A DNA stretch of 64,000 bases from Palsa-892 sp035295845 (GTDB lineage Bacteria > Pseudomonadota > Alphaproteobacteria > Rhizobiales > Xanthobacteraceae): assembly GCA_035295845.1 (NCBI GenBank), contig DATGIF010000019.1, positions 62,001 to 126,000 on the forward strand, read 5' to 3'. The translations under genes and the position numbers were made by a program. Shown piece after piece: positions 17,133-25,654 of this stretch (positions are counted from its first letter, which is position 1; each line of letters starts with the position of its first letter). The notes beneath the pieces are model-generated. The model saw only the letters and a program-made list of their open reading frames with translations. It was not told where the DNA came from and did not search any database.

Positions 17133-18617
17133 ATGAATCGAAACGGCATGAGCGCATCCGCCAAGAAATCCAAACTCCTCAAAGGTGCAATGGGCGAGTG
17201 GGAAGTGGTGATCGGCATGGAGGTGCATGCCCAGGTCACTTCGGCCGCCAAGCTCTTCTCCGGCGCCTCGACCGCCTTCGGCGGCGAGCCGAATTCGCAT
17301 GTCTCGCTCGTCGATGCGGCGATGCCCGGCATGCTGCCGGTGATCAACCGCCATTGCGTCGAGCAGGCGGTGAAGACGGGCCTCGGCCTCAAGGCCGCGA
17401 TCAACCATAAATCGGTCTTTGACCGGAAGAATTATTTCTATCCGGATCTGCCGCAGGGCTATCAGATCAGCCAGTACAAATCGCCGGTCGTCGGCGAGGG
17501 CAAGGTCACCGTCGACATGACCGACGGCGAGACGATTACGGTCGGCATCGAGCGGCTGCACCTCGAGCAGGACGCCGGCAAGTCGATCCACGATCTGCAC
17601 CCGGCGAATTCGCTCGTCGATCTCAACCGGTCGGGGGTGGCGCTGATGGAGATCGTGTCGAAGCCCGACATGCGCTCCGCGGACGAAGCGCGCGCGTATC
17701 TGACGAAATTGCGCACGATCCTGCGCTATCTCGGCACCTGCGACGGCGACATGGAGAAGGGCAACCTCCGCGCCGACGTGAACGTGTCGGTGCGAAAGCC
17801 CGGGGCCGCGCTCGGCACGCGGTGCGAGATCAAGAACGTGAACTCGATCCGCTTCGTCGGCCAGGCGATCGAGCACGAAGCGCGGCGGCAGATCGATATC
17901 ATCGAGGAGGGCGGCCAGATCGAGCAGGAAACGCGGCTCTTCGACCCCAACAAGGGCGAGACGCGCTCGATGCGGAGCAAGGAAGAGGCGCATGACTATC
18001 GCTATTTCCCCGATCCGGATTTGCTGCCGCTCGAACTCGACGCGGGCTTCGTCGAGAAGATCGCCGCGGACCTGCCGGAACTGCCGGACGAGAAGAAAGC
18101 GCGCTTCGTGAAAAGCTACGGACTTTCGCCCTACGACGCGGGCGTGCTCGTGGGCGAGCGCGAAACCGCCGGCTTCTTCGAGGAAGTCGCCAAGGGCCGC
18201 GACGCCAAGGCGGCCGCGAATTTCGTCATCAACGAATTTTTCGGCCGCCTCAACAAGGAAGGAATGGACATTTCCACCTCGCCGGTTTCCGCCCGGCAGC
18301 TCGCGGCGATCGTCGACCTCATCGGCGACGGCACCATCTCGGGCAAGATCGCCAAGGACCTGTTCGAGATCGTATGGAACGAAGGCGGCGATCCGCGCGC
18401 GATCGTCGAGAAGCGCGGCATGAAGCAGGTGACCGACGCCGGCGCCATCGAAAAAGCCGTCGACGGCGTGATCGCCAAGAACCCCGACAAGGTCGCGGAG
18501 GTGAAGGCGAAGCCGACGCTGCTCGGCTGGTTCGTCGGCCAGGTGATGAAGGAGACGGGCGGCAAGGCCAATCCGCAGGCGGTGAACGAGCTCCTGAAGA
18601 AGAAGCTCGGAATTTGA
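17133..18617 (+). CDS. gatB: Aspartyl/glutamyl-tRNA amidotransferase subunit B
   Basis: GatB activates the misacylated tRNA and couples ammonia transfer in GatCAB. The 494 residues include WEVVIGMEVHAQVTS at the start of the kinase-like domain, SVFDRKNYFYPDLPQGYQI, and RADVNVSVRKPG; the C-terminal YqeY-like helical domain ends with GWFVGQVMKETGGKANPQAV. The start at 17133 is used; a start 18 bp later (second Met) is possible. The gene is split from gatCA by about 970 bp. Confidence 0.96.
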   Translation: MNRNGMSASAKKSKLLKGAMGEWEVVIGMEVHAQVTSAAKLFSGASTAFGGEPNSHVSLVDAAMPGMLPVINRHCVEQAVKTGLGLKAAINHKSVFDRKNYFYPDLPQGYQISQYKSPVVGEGKVTVDMTDGETITVGIERLHLEQDAGKSIHDLHPANSLVDLNRSGVALMEIVSKPDMRSADEARAYLTKLRTILRYLGTCDGDMEKGNLRADVNVSVRKPGAALGTRCEIKNVNSIRFVGQAIEHEARRQIDIIEEGGQIEQETRLFDPNKGETRSMRSKEEAHDYRYFPDPDLLPLELDAGFVEKIAADLPELPDEKKARFVKSYGLSPYDAGVLVGERETAGFFEEVAKGRDAKAAANFVINEFFGRLNKEGMDISTSPVSARQLAAIVDLIGDGTISGKIAKDLFEIVWNEGGDPRAIVEKRGMKQVTDAGAIEKAVDGVIAKNPDKVAEVKAKPTLLGWFVGQVMKETGGKANPQAVNELLKKKLGI

Positions 18618-18745
18618 GGTCCCCATCGGTTGCCGCCGATTTAGGCACCGCCCAACTCGGCGCGGCGTGATATTATTGGGGTATTCTTGGTCGCCGCCCG
18701 GGGGCGCCAGCCGCCCGGGGTGGCAGCAAAATTGCTTCCAGACCG

Positions 18746-19339
18746 ATGGAAACGGTCGTCTGCCACGATTGCCGCTTTAACAACAAGCGCTTCCCTTGCC
18801 TCGGGCGCGACGGCAAGCGCGACTACGACAAGCTTGCGGAAGCCTATATCGGCCGGGAGATGAACATCCACAAGGACAGCTCCGGCTCGGAATGGGCGCG
18901 CGAATGCGTGCGTGCCCTGGAGGCTGTCGATCCCGGCGCCACGCTCTATTTCATTTTGATTGCCCTCGACCGGCTCGGGCGTGCGAACGCGGCCAATCTT
19001 TCCTCTCTCGCCGCCGGTCCCCTGGAGGCAATCCTTGACGGCTTCGGCGAGGCGGTGATCGGGCCGGTGGAAACGATCGCCAAAAAGAGCCCGAAGTTCC
19101 GCCTGCTGCTCTCGAGCGTGTGGGGCGCGAGCCGGATAGCGCCGGCAGTGTGGAAGCGGGTGCAGAAGGCGGTCGAGAACGGACCGCTTCTAGACCAGGA
19201 CCATCGCACGCCCGGCTTCGGGTCGGGCACGGCGCCGGTTTCCGAGGAAGAATTCTGGCAGCTGATTGAAACGAGTTGCCTCGCCGATCTCGGCGGGCGC
19301 GAGCCGGCGGCGGCGCTCACCGGCGCCGTGCCGGGCTAG
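18746..19339 (+). CDS. Uncharacterised protein, DUF6869-like
   Basis: No biochemical role known. The 197 residues open with VVCHDCRFNNKRFPCLGRDGK, which has three cysteines and could be a small metal site. The middle (EWARECVRALEAVDPGATLYF, LSSLAAGPLEAILDGFGEAV, SPKFRLLLSSVWGAS) resembles proteins that judge a residence of helical repeats, grouped as DUF6869. That assignment is from memory of the pattern and is tentative. There is no signal peptide. The next gene starts 11 bp after the stop, suggesting cotranscription. Confidence 0.6.
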   Translation: METVVCHDCRFNNKRFPCLGRDGKRDYDKLAEAYIGREMNIHKDSSGSEWARECVRALEAVDPGATLYFILIALDRLGRANAANLSSLAAGPLEAILDGFGEAVIGPVETIAKKSPKFRLLLSSVWGASRIAPAVWKRVQKAVENGPLLDQDHRTPGFGSGTAPVSEEEFWQLIETSCLADLGGREPAAALTGAVPG

Positions 19340-19349
19340 GGCGCCTTCG

Positions 19350-20879
19350 ATGTCCCGTCGAACCTCCGCCCATGCACGGAAGGCTGACGATTTTTTCCTG
19401 GCACTGTTGTCGTCGCGCGGCGTTGCCGCTTTCTGGATCGTCTACTGCCTCGTGCATGCGCTCTTTCGCCTGAGCGTGTCGCGCTCGCTCACGCTCGACG
19501 ATTCGCGCGCGAACGAATTGGCGCAGACCTTTTCCCTCGGCTATCAGACGCGCCAGCCTCCGCTCTACGAGTGGCTGTTGTGGTGCATCCAGTATTTTCT
19601 CGGCCCGGGGCTTCCGAGCCACCTCGTGCTCCGTTACGCGCTGATCACGGCGCTTGGGCTTGCCGCCTTCGGCGCGGCGCGGGCGGCGATCAAGGACGAG
19701 CGCTGGGCGGCGGTGGCGTCGCTGTCGATGGTCGCGAGCTTTCCGGTGGGCTGGTCCTTTCACGAATGGGCGACGCAGACAATTCTCCTCTGCATCGCCT
19801 GCTTCGCGACGCTCCACGCCGCGCTGTTTTATCTGGAAAAGCCGGGCCTGCGCGCCGCGGCCTGGCTGGGGCTTGCGATCGGCTTCGGCTTGCTGGCGAA
19901 GTTTTCCTATCCGCTGTTCCTCGGCGGACTGATCCTCGCCTGTCTCAGCCTGCCGGAGACGCGCGGGCGGCTCGCCGATCCGCGCTTGTTGCTGTCGGCC
20001 GCGATCGCATTCGCGGTGGTCTCGCCCTATCTCCTATGGCTCGCCGAAGTGCATGGCGACGTGATCACGGCCGTATCGGAGGCGGTCGTTCAATCCGGCC
20101 CCTATGGCGAGCGCGTTCTCCTCGGCCTCATGGAATTGATCCGGTCATTGCCGCTGTTTTTGCTGCCGTGGCTCGCCTTCATGATGCTTCTCGCGCCATC
20201 CGCTTTCTCGTGGCCGCCCCGCAAGGCGCCCGCGCCCGTGCTCGGCGAGCGGATTACGCTCGCCACGATGATTTTCGCGGCCCTGCTCGCGGCCGCCGGC
20301 ATCATCGCCTCCGGCGCCACCAATATCGCCGAGCGCTACATGCATCCGATCCTGATCGTGGCGCCGGTCTACGTGTTCGCGCGCATTGCGCGGATCGAAC
20401 GGAACGGGGACCGGCTGCGGGCTTTCGCCGGCTTCTCGCTCCTGATGGCGGCCGTCGTACTCGGCATCCGGTTTCTCGCCGTGACCGACAACGGCATCAC
20501 CAAGCGCGCCGACTATCGCGCGCTGATCCCGTTCGAGGCGCTCGCCGCCGCGCTCAAGGAGCGCGGCATGACCGACGGCACCGCCTACACGCCCGACGTG
20601 CGGGAAGCCGGCAATCTGCGCGCCTTCTTGCCCGCCATGCGGGTGATTGCGCGCAATTCCACCCGTCTTCTGCCGCCGCCGCGGCGGCCGATCGACGACC
20701 GCTCCTGCATCCTGCTCTATCCATCCGACCAGGCGGAGAATGCGGCGAAGGTTTTTCCGATCGAGGCGCTCGCGCCGGAGCGGATCGAGGTGCGATCACC
20801 GCCGTCGGTGCTGGGCAAGTCCCGCACGGGTGTGTGGTGGCTCGCGCGGCTCGATCCGAAATCGGCCGCCTGCGAGTAG
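19350..20879 (+). CDS. Membrane glycosyltransferase, GT39/ArnT-like (PMT superfamily)
   Basis: Predicted polyprenyl-phosphate-sugar dependent transferase of the inner membrane, with the reaction facing the periplasm. The 509 residues contain about ten hydrophobic segments, then a soluble C-terminal domain from about residue 390. The first periplasmic loop has TLDDSRANELAQTFSLGYQ and RQPPLYEWLLWC, where PMT-family enzymes carry their acidic catalytic residues and the QPPLY motif. The acceptor (lipid, glycan or protein) cannot be inferred. The ATG at 19350 follows the upstream gene by 11 bp. Confidence 0.85.
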   Translation: MSRRTSAHARKADDFFLALLSSRGVAAFWIVYCLVHALFRLSVSRSLTLDDSRANELAQTFSLGYQTRQPPLYEWLLWCIQYFLGPGLPSHLVLRYALITALGLAAFGAARAAIKDERWAAVASLSMVASFPVGWSFHEWATQTILLCIACFATLHAALFYLEKPGLRAAAWLGLAIGFGLLAKFSYPLFLGGLILACLSLPETRGRLADPRLLLSAAIAFAVVSPYLLWLAEVHGDVITAVSEAVVQSGPYGERVLLGLMELIRSLPLFLLPWLAFMMLLAPSAFSWPPRKAPAPVLGERITLATMIFAALLAAAGIIASGATNIAERYMHPILIVAPVYVFARIARIERNGDRLRAFAGFSLLMAAVVLGIRFLAVTDNGITKRADYRALIPFEALAAALKERGMTDGTAYTPDVREAGNLRAFLPAMRVIARNSTRLLPPPRRPIDDRSCILLYPSDQAENAAKVFPIEALAPERIEVRSPPSVLGKSRTGVWWLARLDPKSAACE

Positions 20880-21021
20880 AGATACGCGGCGTTCAATCGC
20901 GGCCGGTGGCCCATTGTTGCGGCTTTCATTCGGCCGACGGAGGCTCCTATACTGTGGGGGGTCGCCGCGGGGCGTCCGCCTCCGCGGTTTCACGCATCAA
21001 TCAAAAACCCAGGGAAGTGTC

Positions 21022-21654
21022 ATGGCCAACCGTTTCACCCTCTACGGACACCAGCTGTCTGGCCCGACCTACAAGGTCGGGCTCATGTTGTCGCTTTGCG
21101 GCGAGCCGTTCGCCTACGAGCACGTCGATCTTCGCGCCGGCGCGCACAAGCAGCCGGACTATCTCGCCAAGAATCGCTACGGCCAGGTGCCCTGCCTCCA
21201 CGACGGCGCGCGTCATTTCTGTCAGTCGGCGTCGATCCTGCAATATCTCGCCGAAGTCCTGAAAAAATTCGACGGCAAGAATGCCGAGGAGCACGCGCAT
21301 ATCCGCGAGTGGATGTTCTGGGATTTCGACCGGCTCGCGCCCGGCATTTTTCGTTCGCGCGCCTACAAGCTGGGGCTGCGCAAGGGAAGCCAGGACGTGA
21401 TCGACTCCTTCAAGAGCGACGGCGAGGCGGGGCTGAAGGTACTCGAAGACCATCTCGGCAAGCACCAGTGGCTGGTGGGCGGCAAGCCCACGGTTGCCGA
21501 CATCGATTGCTATGGCGTCATTTATTACGCGGCGGATGGCGGCTTTGATCTTGCGGGCTATCCGAACGTCGCCGCCTGGAAAAAGCGCGTTGAAGCGCTG
21601 CCGGGCTACGGCACGCCGCAAACGATCATGCCGATGCAATCGAAGGCGGCATAA
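21022..21654 (+). CDS. Glutathione S-transferase family protein
   Basis: Cytosolic GST, 210 residues. The N-terminal thioredoxin-like domain has FTLYGHQLSGPTYKVGLMLSL, cis-Pro loop GQVPCLHDG and glutathione gamma-Glu site CQSASILQYLAE (here Q-S in place of the usual E-S). The helical C-terminal domain carries the N-capping motif PTVADIDCYG (about residues 154-163). The ATG at 21022 has AGGGAA upstream. A second, unrelated-class GST gene follows 117 bp later. Confidence 0.88.
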   Translation: MANRFTLYGHQLSGPTYKVGLMLSLCGEPFAYEHVDLRAGAHKQPDYLAKNRYGQVPCLHDGARHFCQSASILQYLAEVLKKFDGKNAEEHAHIREWMFWDFDRLAPGIFRSRAYKLGLRKGSQDVIDSFKSDGEAGLKVLEDHLGKHQWLVGGKPTVADIDCYGVIYYAADGGFDLAGYPNVAAWKKRVEALPGYGTPQTIMPMQSKAA

Positions 21655-21771
21655 AGCGATGCACGCGGGGATGGCGAAGCGGCATGGCTCGCATGCCGAT
21701 TCCGCCATTGCCGTTTCGCAGCCGCCGGTCTAGCCCTGCAACAAGCCGTCCACGGATTGCGGAGTTCCTTC

Positions 21772-22569
21772 ATGCCCAGGGCAGAAAAGTCGCGCGCGAA
21801 GCGTGCCGCGAAGAGGCGTCGTATTGTGAAAAAGACAAGCACGAAGGGCGCGGCGCTCGCCGGCAAGCAGATGAAGCCGATCGAGTTTTATTACTGGCCG
21901 ACGCCGAACGGCTGGAAAATCTCGATCATGCTCGAAGAGTGCGGGCTGCCCTACAAGATGATCCCGGTGAACATCGCGCGCGGCGAGCAGTTCAAGCCGG
22001 AATTCCTCGCGATCTCGCCCAATAACCGCATGCCCGCGATCGTCGATCCAGAAGGTCCCGGCGGCAAGCCGATCTCGGTGTTCGAGTCGGGCGCGATCTT
22101 GCAATATCTCGGCCGCAAGACCGGCAAATTTTATCCCGCCGGCGAGAAGAAACGCGTCGAAGTCGAGGAATGGTTGTTCTGGCAGATGGGCGGGCTCGGG
22201 CCGATGGCGGGACAGATGAACCATTTCCGCCGCTACGCGCCGGAGAAGATCGAATACGCGATCAACCGCTATACCAACGAGGTGCGAAGGCTCTATGGTG
22301 TGATGAACAAGCGCCTTGAGAAGCGCGACTTTCTTGCCGGCGAGTACTCGATCGCGGATATCGCCTGCTTTGGCTGGGCGCGTATCTGGGAGCGGCAGGG
22401 CATGAACATCGACGAATTTCCGCATTTCCGGCGCTGGCTCGAGCGCGTCGCGGCGCGGCCGGCGGTGCAGCGCGGCGTGGCGCTTCGCGTCGAGGAAGCG
22501 GGCAAGGTCGATATCGCCAAGGATAAAGAAGCGTGGAAGATTCTCTTCACGCAAGGCGCCCGCGCCTGA
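21772..22569 (+). CDS. Glutathione S-transferase, YghU/YfcG-like
   Basis: Disulphide-bond oxidoreductase-type GST of 265 residues. The GST fold starts near residue 35 (FYYWPTPNGWKISIMLEECG, with NGWK typical of the Nu class), followed by SPNNRMPAIVDPEG and SVFESGAILQYLGRK, then the C-terminal helical domain with YSIADIACFGWARIW. About 33 extra basic residues precede the fold (KSRAKRAAKRRRIVKK); they could be a real extension since GGAG lies 7 bp before the 21772 ATG. A start at 21871 would remove it but has no clear ribosome site. Confidence 0.85.
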   Translation: MPRAEKSRAKRAAKRRRIVKKTSTKGAALAGKQMKPIEFYYWPTPNGWKISIMLEECGLPYKMIPVNIARGEQFKPEFLAISPNNRMPAIVDPEGPGGKPISVFESGAILQYLGRKTGKFYPAGEKKRVEVEEWLFWQMGGLGPMAGQMNHFRRYAPEKIEYAINRYTNEVRRLYGVMNKRLEKRDFLAGEYSIADIACFGWARIWERQGMNIDEFPHFRRWLERVAARPAVQRGVALRVEEAGKVDIAKDKEAWKILFTQGARA

Positions 22570-23024
22570 GGACGATGCAGCCGGTCGCGGTTTGATCGCT
22601 CGATTCGCTGCGATTAATTCCGCGGACCGGAATCAATCGCGTAAAATTCACGCCCACGTCGCTTCATTGACCAAGGCCTGCCGCATTTGACCCGCGGGCG
22701 CAGGGCGAACGATTAAATTTTTGCAATGCAATAGATGCATAGTTGGCTTGCAACGATTTTGTGAAGTGATGCCGACAGTTTTTCAAAGCCCATAGGAAGT
22801 TACGCCGATTCCGCATAACTTATTGAAAATTATCATAAAACCGTGTTGTGGAAATTGCACAAAAAGCCGTCACGCATCTTCGGCCGCGACTAACAGTCAA
22901 CTTTGATTCACGCTTTGCACGCGCGATCGTGAATTGAATGTTGCGATGCAATAACCCACTAAGAGCGCACGACGTTCGCGTCGATTCCCGAGCGAACGTT
23001 CCGAACATGGTCAAGGAGACAATC
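22570..23024. other. Intergenic region, 455 bp, no gene seen
   Basis: This stretch is clearly richer in A/T than its surroundings, particularly 22730-22860. No convincing ORF, tRNA or strong hairpin is visible. It holds the promoter and leader of the small secreted gene at 23025 (AAGGAG at 23013-23018). It may be a remnant of lost sequence. Confidence 0.5.
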
Positions 23025-23183
23025 ATGAAGAAGCTCACTCTTATCGCCGCGCTGCTCGTCAGCAGCATTACGGCGGCTACCGCGGCCCCGCATTCCTATG
23101 CGCCGAACAACGCGCAGGATGCCTATTTCGACCGTACGGTTGACGTCGGCGAAAACGGCGGTGGCGGCGGCGGCGGTTCCTGA
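23025..23183 (+). CDS. Very small secreted peptide with poly-glycine end
   Basis: Encodes 52 residues: a signal peptide (MKKLTLIAALLVSSITAATA) and a mature peptide of about 30 residues (PHSYAPNNAQDAYFDRTVD) ending in seven glycines and a serine. The strong ribosome site AAGGAG 6 bp before the ATG and an ideal terminator right after the stop argue for a real gene. No family is recognised; the function is unknown. Confidence 0.65.
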   Translation: MKKLTLIAALLVSSITAATAAPHSYAPNNAQDAYFDRTVDVGENGGGGGGGS

Positions 23184-23202
23184 GCTCCATAAGATCGCAA
23201 TA

Positions 23203-23237
23203 AAAAACGGCCGGCTGTTAGCCGGCCGTTTTTCTTT
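23203..23237. terminator. Strong bidirectional rho-independent terminator
   Basis: Perfect 13-bp stem including flanking A/T runs: AAAAACGGCCGGC (23203-23215) with GCCGGCCGTTTTT (23221-23233), loop TGTTA. It serves the small peptide gene and the convergent cytochrome c gene. Confidence 0.93.
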
Positions 23238-23248
23238 TGTCTTCGCGC

Positions 23249-23749
23249 CTACTTCGCCGTCGGCGGCACGACCTTCATCACGAAGGATGTGGGGGTTTCG
23301 CTCGGGCCGAACGGCCCCGGCACCTTGTTTTTCACCGGCGGCAGGCTTTGCAAGTAAGCGACAATTGCCATCGCATCGCTGTCAGTGAGAGCCGCGAACG
23401 CGCGCCACGGCATGATCGGCGCAAGCTCGCGGCCGTCGGGCCGCTCACCCTTGCGGATTGCGGTGATGATCTCCGCCGCCGTCCAGTTGCCGAGGCCGGT
23501 TTCCTTGTCGGATGTCAGATTTGGGCCGTGAAAGACTCCGAGGCCGGGGATTTCAAAACCGACCTCGGAACCGCCGAGGGCGCGCGAAAAATCCGGCTTG
23601 CCGAGGAAAACACCCGGCGTGTGGCAATCATTGCAGCCGCCGAGCGTGACGAGATACTTGCCGCGTTCGACCGGTGATTCCGCTTTCGCCCCCGCCGAAC
23701 AGGCAAGGGCTGCGGCGGCAGCGAGCGCAAGCGCGAGACGAGTTTGCAT
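23249..23749 (-). CDS. Periplasmic c-type cytochrome, single heme
   Basis: A 166-residue secreted cytochrome. Signal peptide residues 1-23; the heme attachment site is CNDCH at residues 39-43 in YLVTLGGCNDCHTPG; the likely axial Met is in LAPIMPWRAFAALTD near residue 113. The sequence resembles the cytochrome subunits of periplasmic dehydrogenases (GKYLV..GCNDCHTP), but no dehydrogenase gene is adjacent, so its electron donor is unknown. GGGGGA lies 7 bp before the ATG. Confidence 0.9.
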   Translation of the reverse strand: MQTRLALALAAAAALACSAGAKAESPVERGKYLVTLGGCNDCHTPGVFLGKPDFSRALGGSEVGFEIPGLGVFHGPNLTSDKETGLGNWTAAEIITAIRKGERPDGRELAPIMPWRAFAALTDSDAMAIVAYLQSLPPVKNKVPGPFGPSETPTSFVMKVVPPTAK

Positions 23750-24090
23750 GTGAAATCCCCCAAGACCAGCAAAGACGAACGCTCGCGCAACCTATAACAG
23801 CGGCGAGGGGGCGTGAAAGCGCGTGAGCCACGAACGCGCCTGCGGCAAAGCGCGCTTGCAACGATGGTGAGCGCTTGGTCACCGGGTATCGTTTCCGCTT
23901 TGTTGCCGGGCGGACAGAAGCATTTCAGGCGCGCGGTTCCGATGCTGAATCGAACGTGAATCCCGCGTGCCCGCGCCGGCGCCATTCAGAATCCGTTCAG
24001 CCAACCGCTTAAGATGAGATTCAAATCCGCCGGGCCATGCTGCGCGCAAGGATGGCGGCAAATGCCGTCCGGGGAATGGGGAGAAGTCAG
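23750..24090. other. Intergenic region, 341 bp, no gene seen
   Basis: Lies between two divergently transcribed genes (cytochrome c and the Sel1-like gene). It must contain their promoters, but I see no clear -35/-10 pair, operator or hairpin. Confidence 0.5.
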
Positions 24091-24360
24091 ATGGCGCGTT
24101 ACGAAATGGCGACGCTCGAAAGCGCCGCCGCCGGGCAGGGGAATTCGGCCGGCGATATCTTTTTCCAGCTTGGCATCATGTGCTCGGCTGGCGGCGGGGA
24201 TCCGGTGGACCGGGTGGCCGCGCATAAGTGGTTCAATCTCGCCGCGGCGCGCGGCAATCGCCTCGCGGCCGAGCACCGCCAGGAGCTTGCGGCCGAGATG
24301 AACACGTATGAAATCGCGACGGCGCAGCGCGCCGCCCGCGAGTGGCTGACTACGCACTAA
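24091..24360 (+). CDS. Small Sel1-repeat-like protein
   Basis: The 89-residue product has one Sel1-type helical repeat: DIFFQLGIMCSAGGG then DRVAAHKWFNLAAARGN (about residues 22-56). No signal peptide. The ATG at 24091 has GGGGAG 8 bp upstream. Short Sel1-like proteins of this kind are common in alphaproteobacteria; the role is unknown, though Sel1 repeats usually bind proteins. A terminator follows at 24397. Confidence 0.75.
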   Translation: MARYEMATLESAAAGQGNSAGDIFFQLGIMCSAGGGDPVDRVAAHKWFNLAAARGNRLAAEHRQELAAEMNTYEIATAQRAAREWLTTH

Positions 24361-24396
24361 ACGAACAAATAAGAAGAAGCCTGGGGGGACGGAAAG

Positions 24397-24426
24397 GGCT
24401 GTCGTCGAAAGGCGGCAGCCTTTTCC
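24397..24426 (+). terminator. Rho-independent terminator
   Basis: Ten-base-pair stem with two G-U pairs (24397-24406 with 24411-24420), GAAA tetraloop, and AAA before and TTTT after. Confidence 0.8.
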
Positions 24427-24441
24427 ACTTCGCCCGGGCGT

Positions 24442-25455
24442 TCAGAATTCGACGGCGATCTTGCCGAAGTGCTTGCCTTCGGCGATCGTGGCGATCGCCG
24501 CGCGCGTCTCGCCGAAGGCAAAGCGGTGCTCGTCGATCACGGGCGCCAAACGGTGCTTCTCGATCGCGCGCACCATCGCCTCGAACATGGCGCGATTGCC
24601 GATGGTGACGCCCTGCAGCCGCAGATTTTGCGTCACCACGCGGCCGAGGTTGAGCGGGGCCGTGCCGCCGGACAAGACGCCGATCAGCGCCACGGTGCCG
24701 CTCACGCGCACGGCGCGGAGCGACTGGTCGAGCGATTGTTCGCCGCCGAGTTCGACCACGAGATCGGCGCCGCGGCCGCCCGCGTGCCTGCGCAATTCGC
24801 GGTACCATTCGGGATGCGTGCGATAGTTGATGCGGATGTCGGCGCCGAGTTTCTGCACGCGCGCGAGCTTGTCGTCGCTTGAGGAGGTGATGGCGACGGT
24901 GGCGCCGGCAAGCTTCGCGAATTGCAGCGCGAACAGCGAAACACCGCCGGTGCCCTGCGTCACCACGAGATCGCCGGGCTTGGCGCCATTTTCGATGACG
25001 GCATGCCAGGCAGTCAGCGCCGCGCAGGGGAGTGTCGCGGCCTCGGCAGCGGAAAAATGCGCGGGCGCTTTCACCACCGCTTCCTCGGAGAGGCACATAT
25101 ATTCCTGCATGACCCCGTCGAGCGGCCCCGCGAGCATGTGCGCGCGGTGCGCTTCGGTGAGGGCGCCGCCGAACCAGGTTTGCGCGAACAGCGGGCAGAC
25201 GAGATCGCCGACACCTACGCGCGTGACATCCTTGCCGGTTTCGATGACGCGGCCGGCGCCGTCGGAAAGCACGATGAGCGGAAGCGCGCCGGTGTGCCGG
25301 CCATAGCCGCGGCGGACCATGACGAAGTCGCGGTAGTTGAGGGAGGCGGCCTCCATCTTGACAACGATCTGGCCGGGCCCGGGCTTCGGGTCGGGGCGGG
25401 TGCCGGGCACGACGTTTTCCAGCGACCAGTCGTCGCGCAATTCGATGACTTTCAT
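24442..25455 (-). CDS. MDR-family (zinc-type alcohol dehydrogenase-like) NAD(P)-dependent oxidoreductase
   Basis: Medium-chain dehydrogenase of 337 residues. The GroES-like N-terminal domain (ASLNYRDFVMVRRGYG) is followed by the nucleotide-binding domain (VVTQGTGGVSLFALQFAKLAGA, about residues 160-180). The usual catalytic zinc ligands (Cys and GHE) are missing: LSDGAGRVIETG stands in place of the GHE motif, as in quinone-oxidoreductase-like members. The substrate is unknown. The inner Met at 25455 is chosen because homology starts there; an ATG at 25488 would add 11 residues. Confidence 0.88.
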   Translation of the reverse strand: MKVIELRDDWSLENVVPGTRPDPKPGPGQIVVKMEAASLNYRDFVMVRRGYGRHTGALPLIVLSDGAGRVIETGKDVTRVGVGDLVCPLFAQTWFGGALTEAHRAHMLAGPLDGVMQEYMCLSEEAVVKAPAHFSAAEAATLPCAALTAWHAVIENGAKPGDLVVTQGTGGVSLFALQFAKLAGATVAITSSSDDKLARVQKLGADIRINYRTHPEWYRELRRHAGGRGADLVVELGGEQSLDQSLRAVRVSGTVALIGVLSGGTAPLNLGRVVTQNLRLQGVTIGNRAMFEAMVRAIEKHRLAPVIDEHRFAFGETRAAIATIAEGKHFGKIAVEF

Positions 25456-25560
25456 AGCCGCGCACTCCACAAAGCGTTCATGCTTCATCTATATCAAGGG
25501 AAAGCGCGCGGCGAGAGGCGCCTTGAAATGGGCGGCCGAGCGCGGCATAGCTCAGGGAAC

Positions 25561-25653
25561 GGAGACGTGGCCGAGAGGCTGAAGGCGGCGGTTTGCTAAA
25601 CCGTTATACGGTCAAAAGCCGTATCGAGGGTTCGAATCCCTCCGTCTCCGCCA
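25561..25653 (+). tRNA. tRNA-Ser (anticodon GCU), CCA encoded
   Basis: Acceptor stem GGAGACG/CGTCTCC (25561-25567 with 25643-25649), discriminator G, encoded CCA at 25651-25653. The anticodon arm is GCGGT-TTGCTAA-ACCGT with anticodon GCT. A long variable arm (TTATACGGTCAAAAGCCGTAT region) and the GGTTCGAATCC T-arm confirm a class II serine tRNA reading AGC/AGU codons. Confidence 0.97.
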
Positions 25654-25654
25654 T

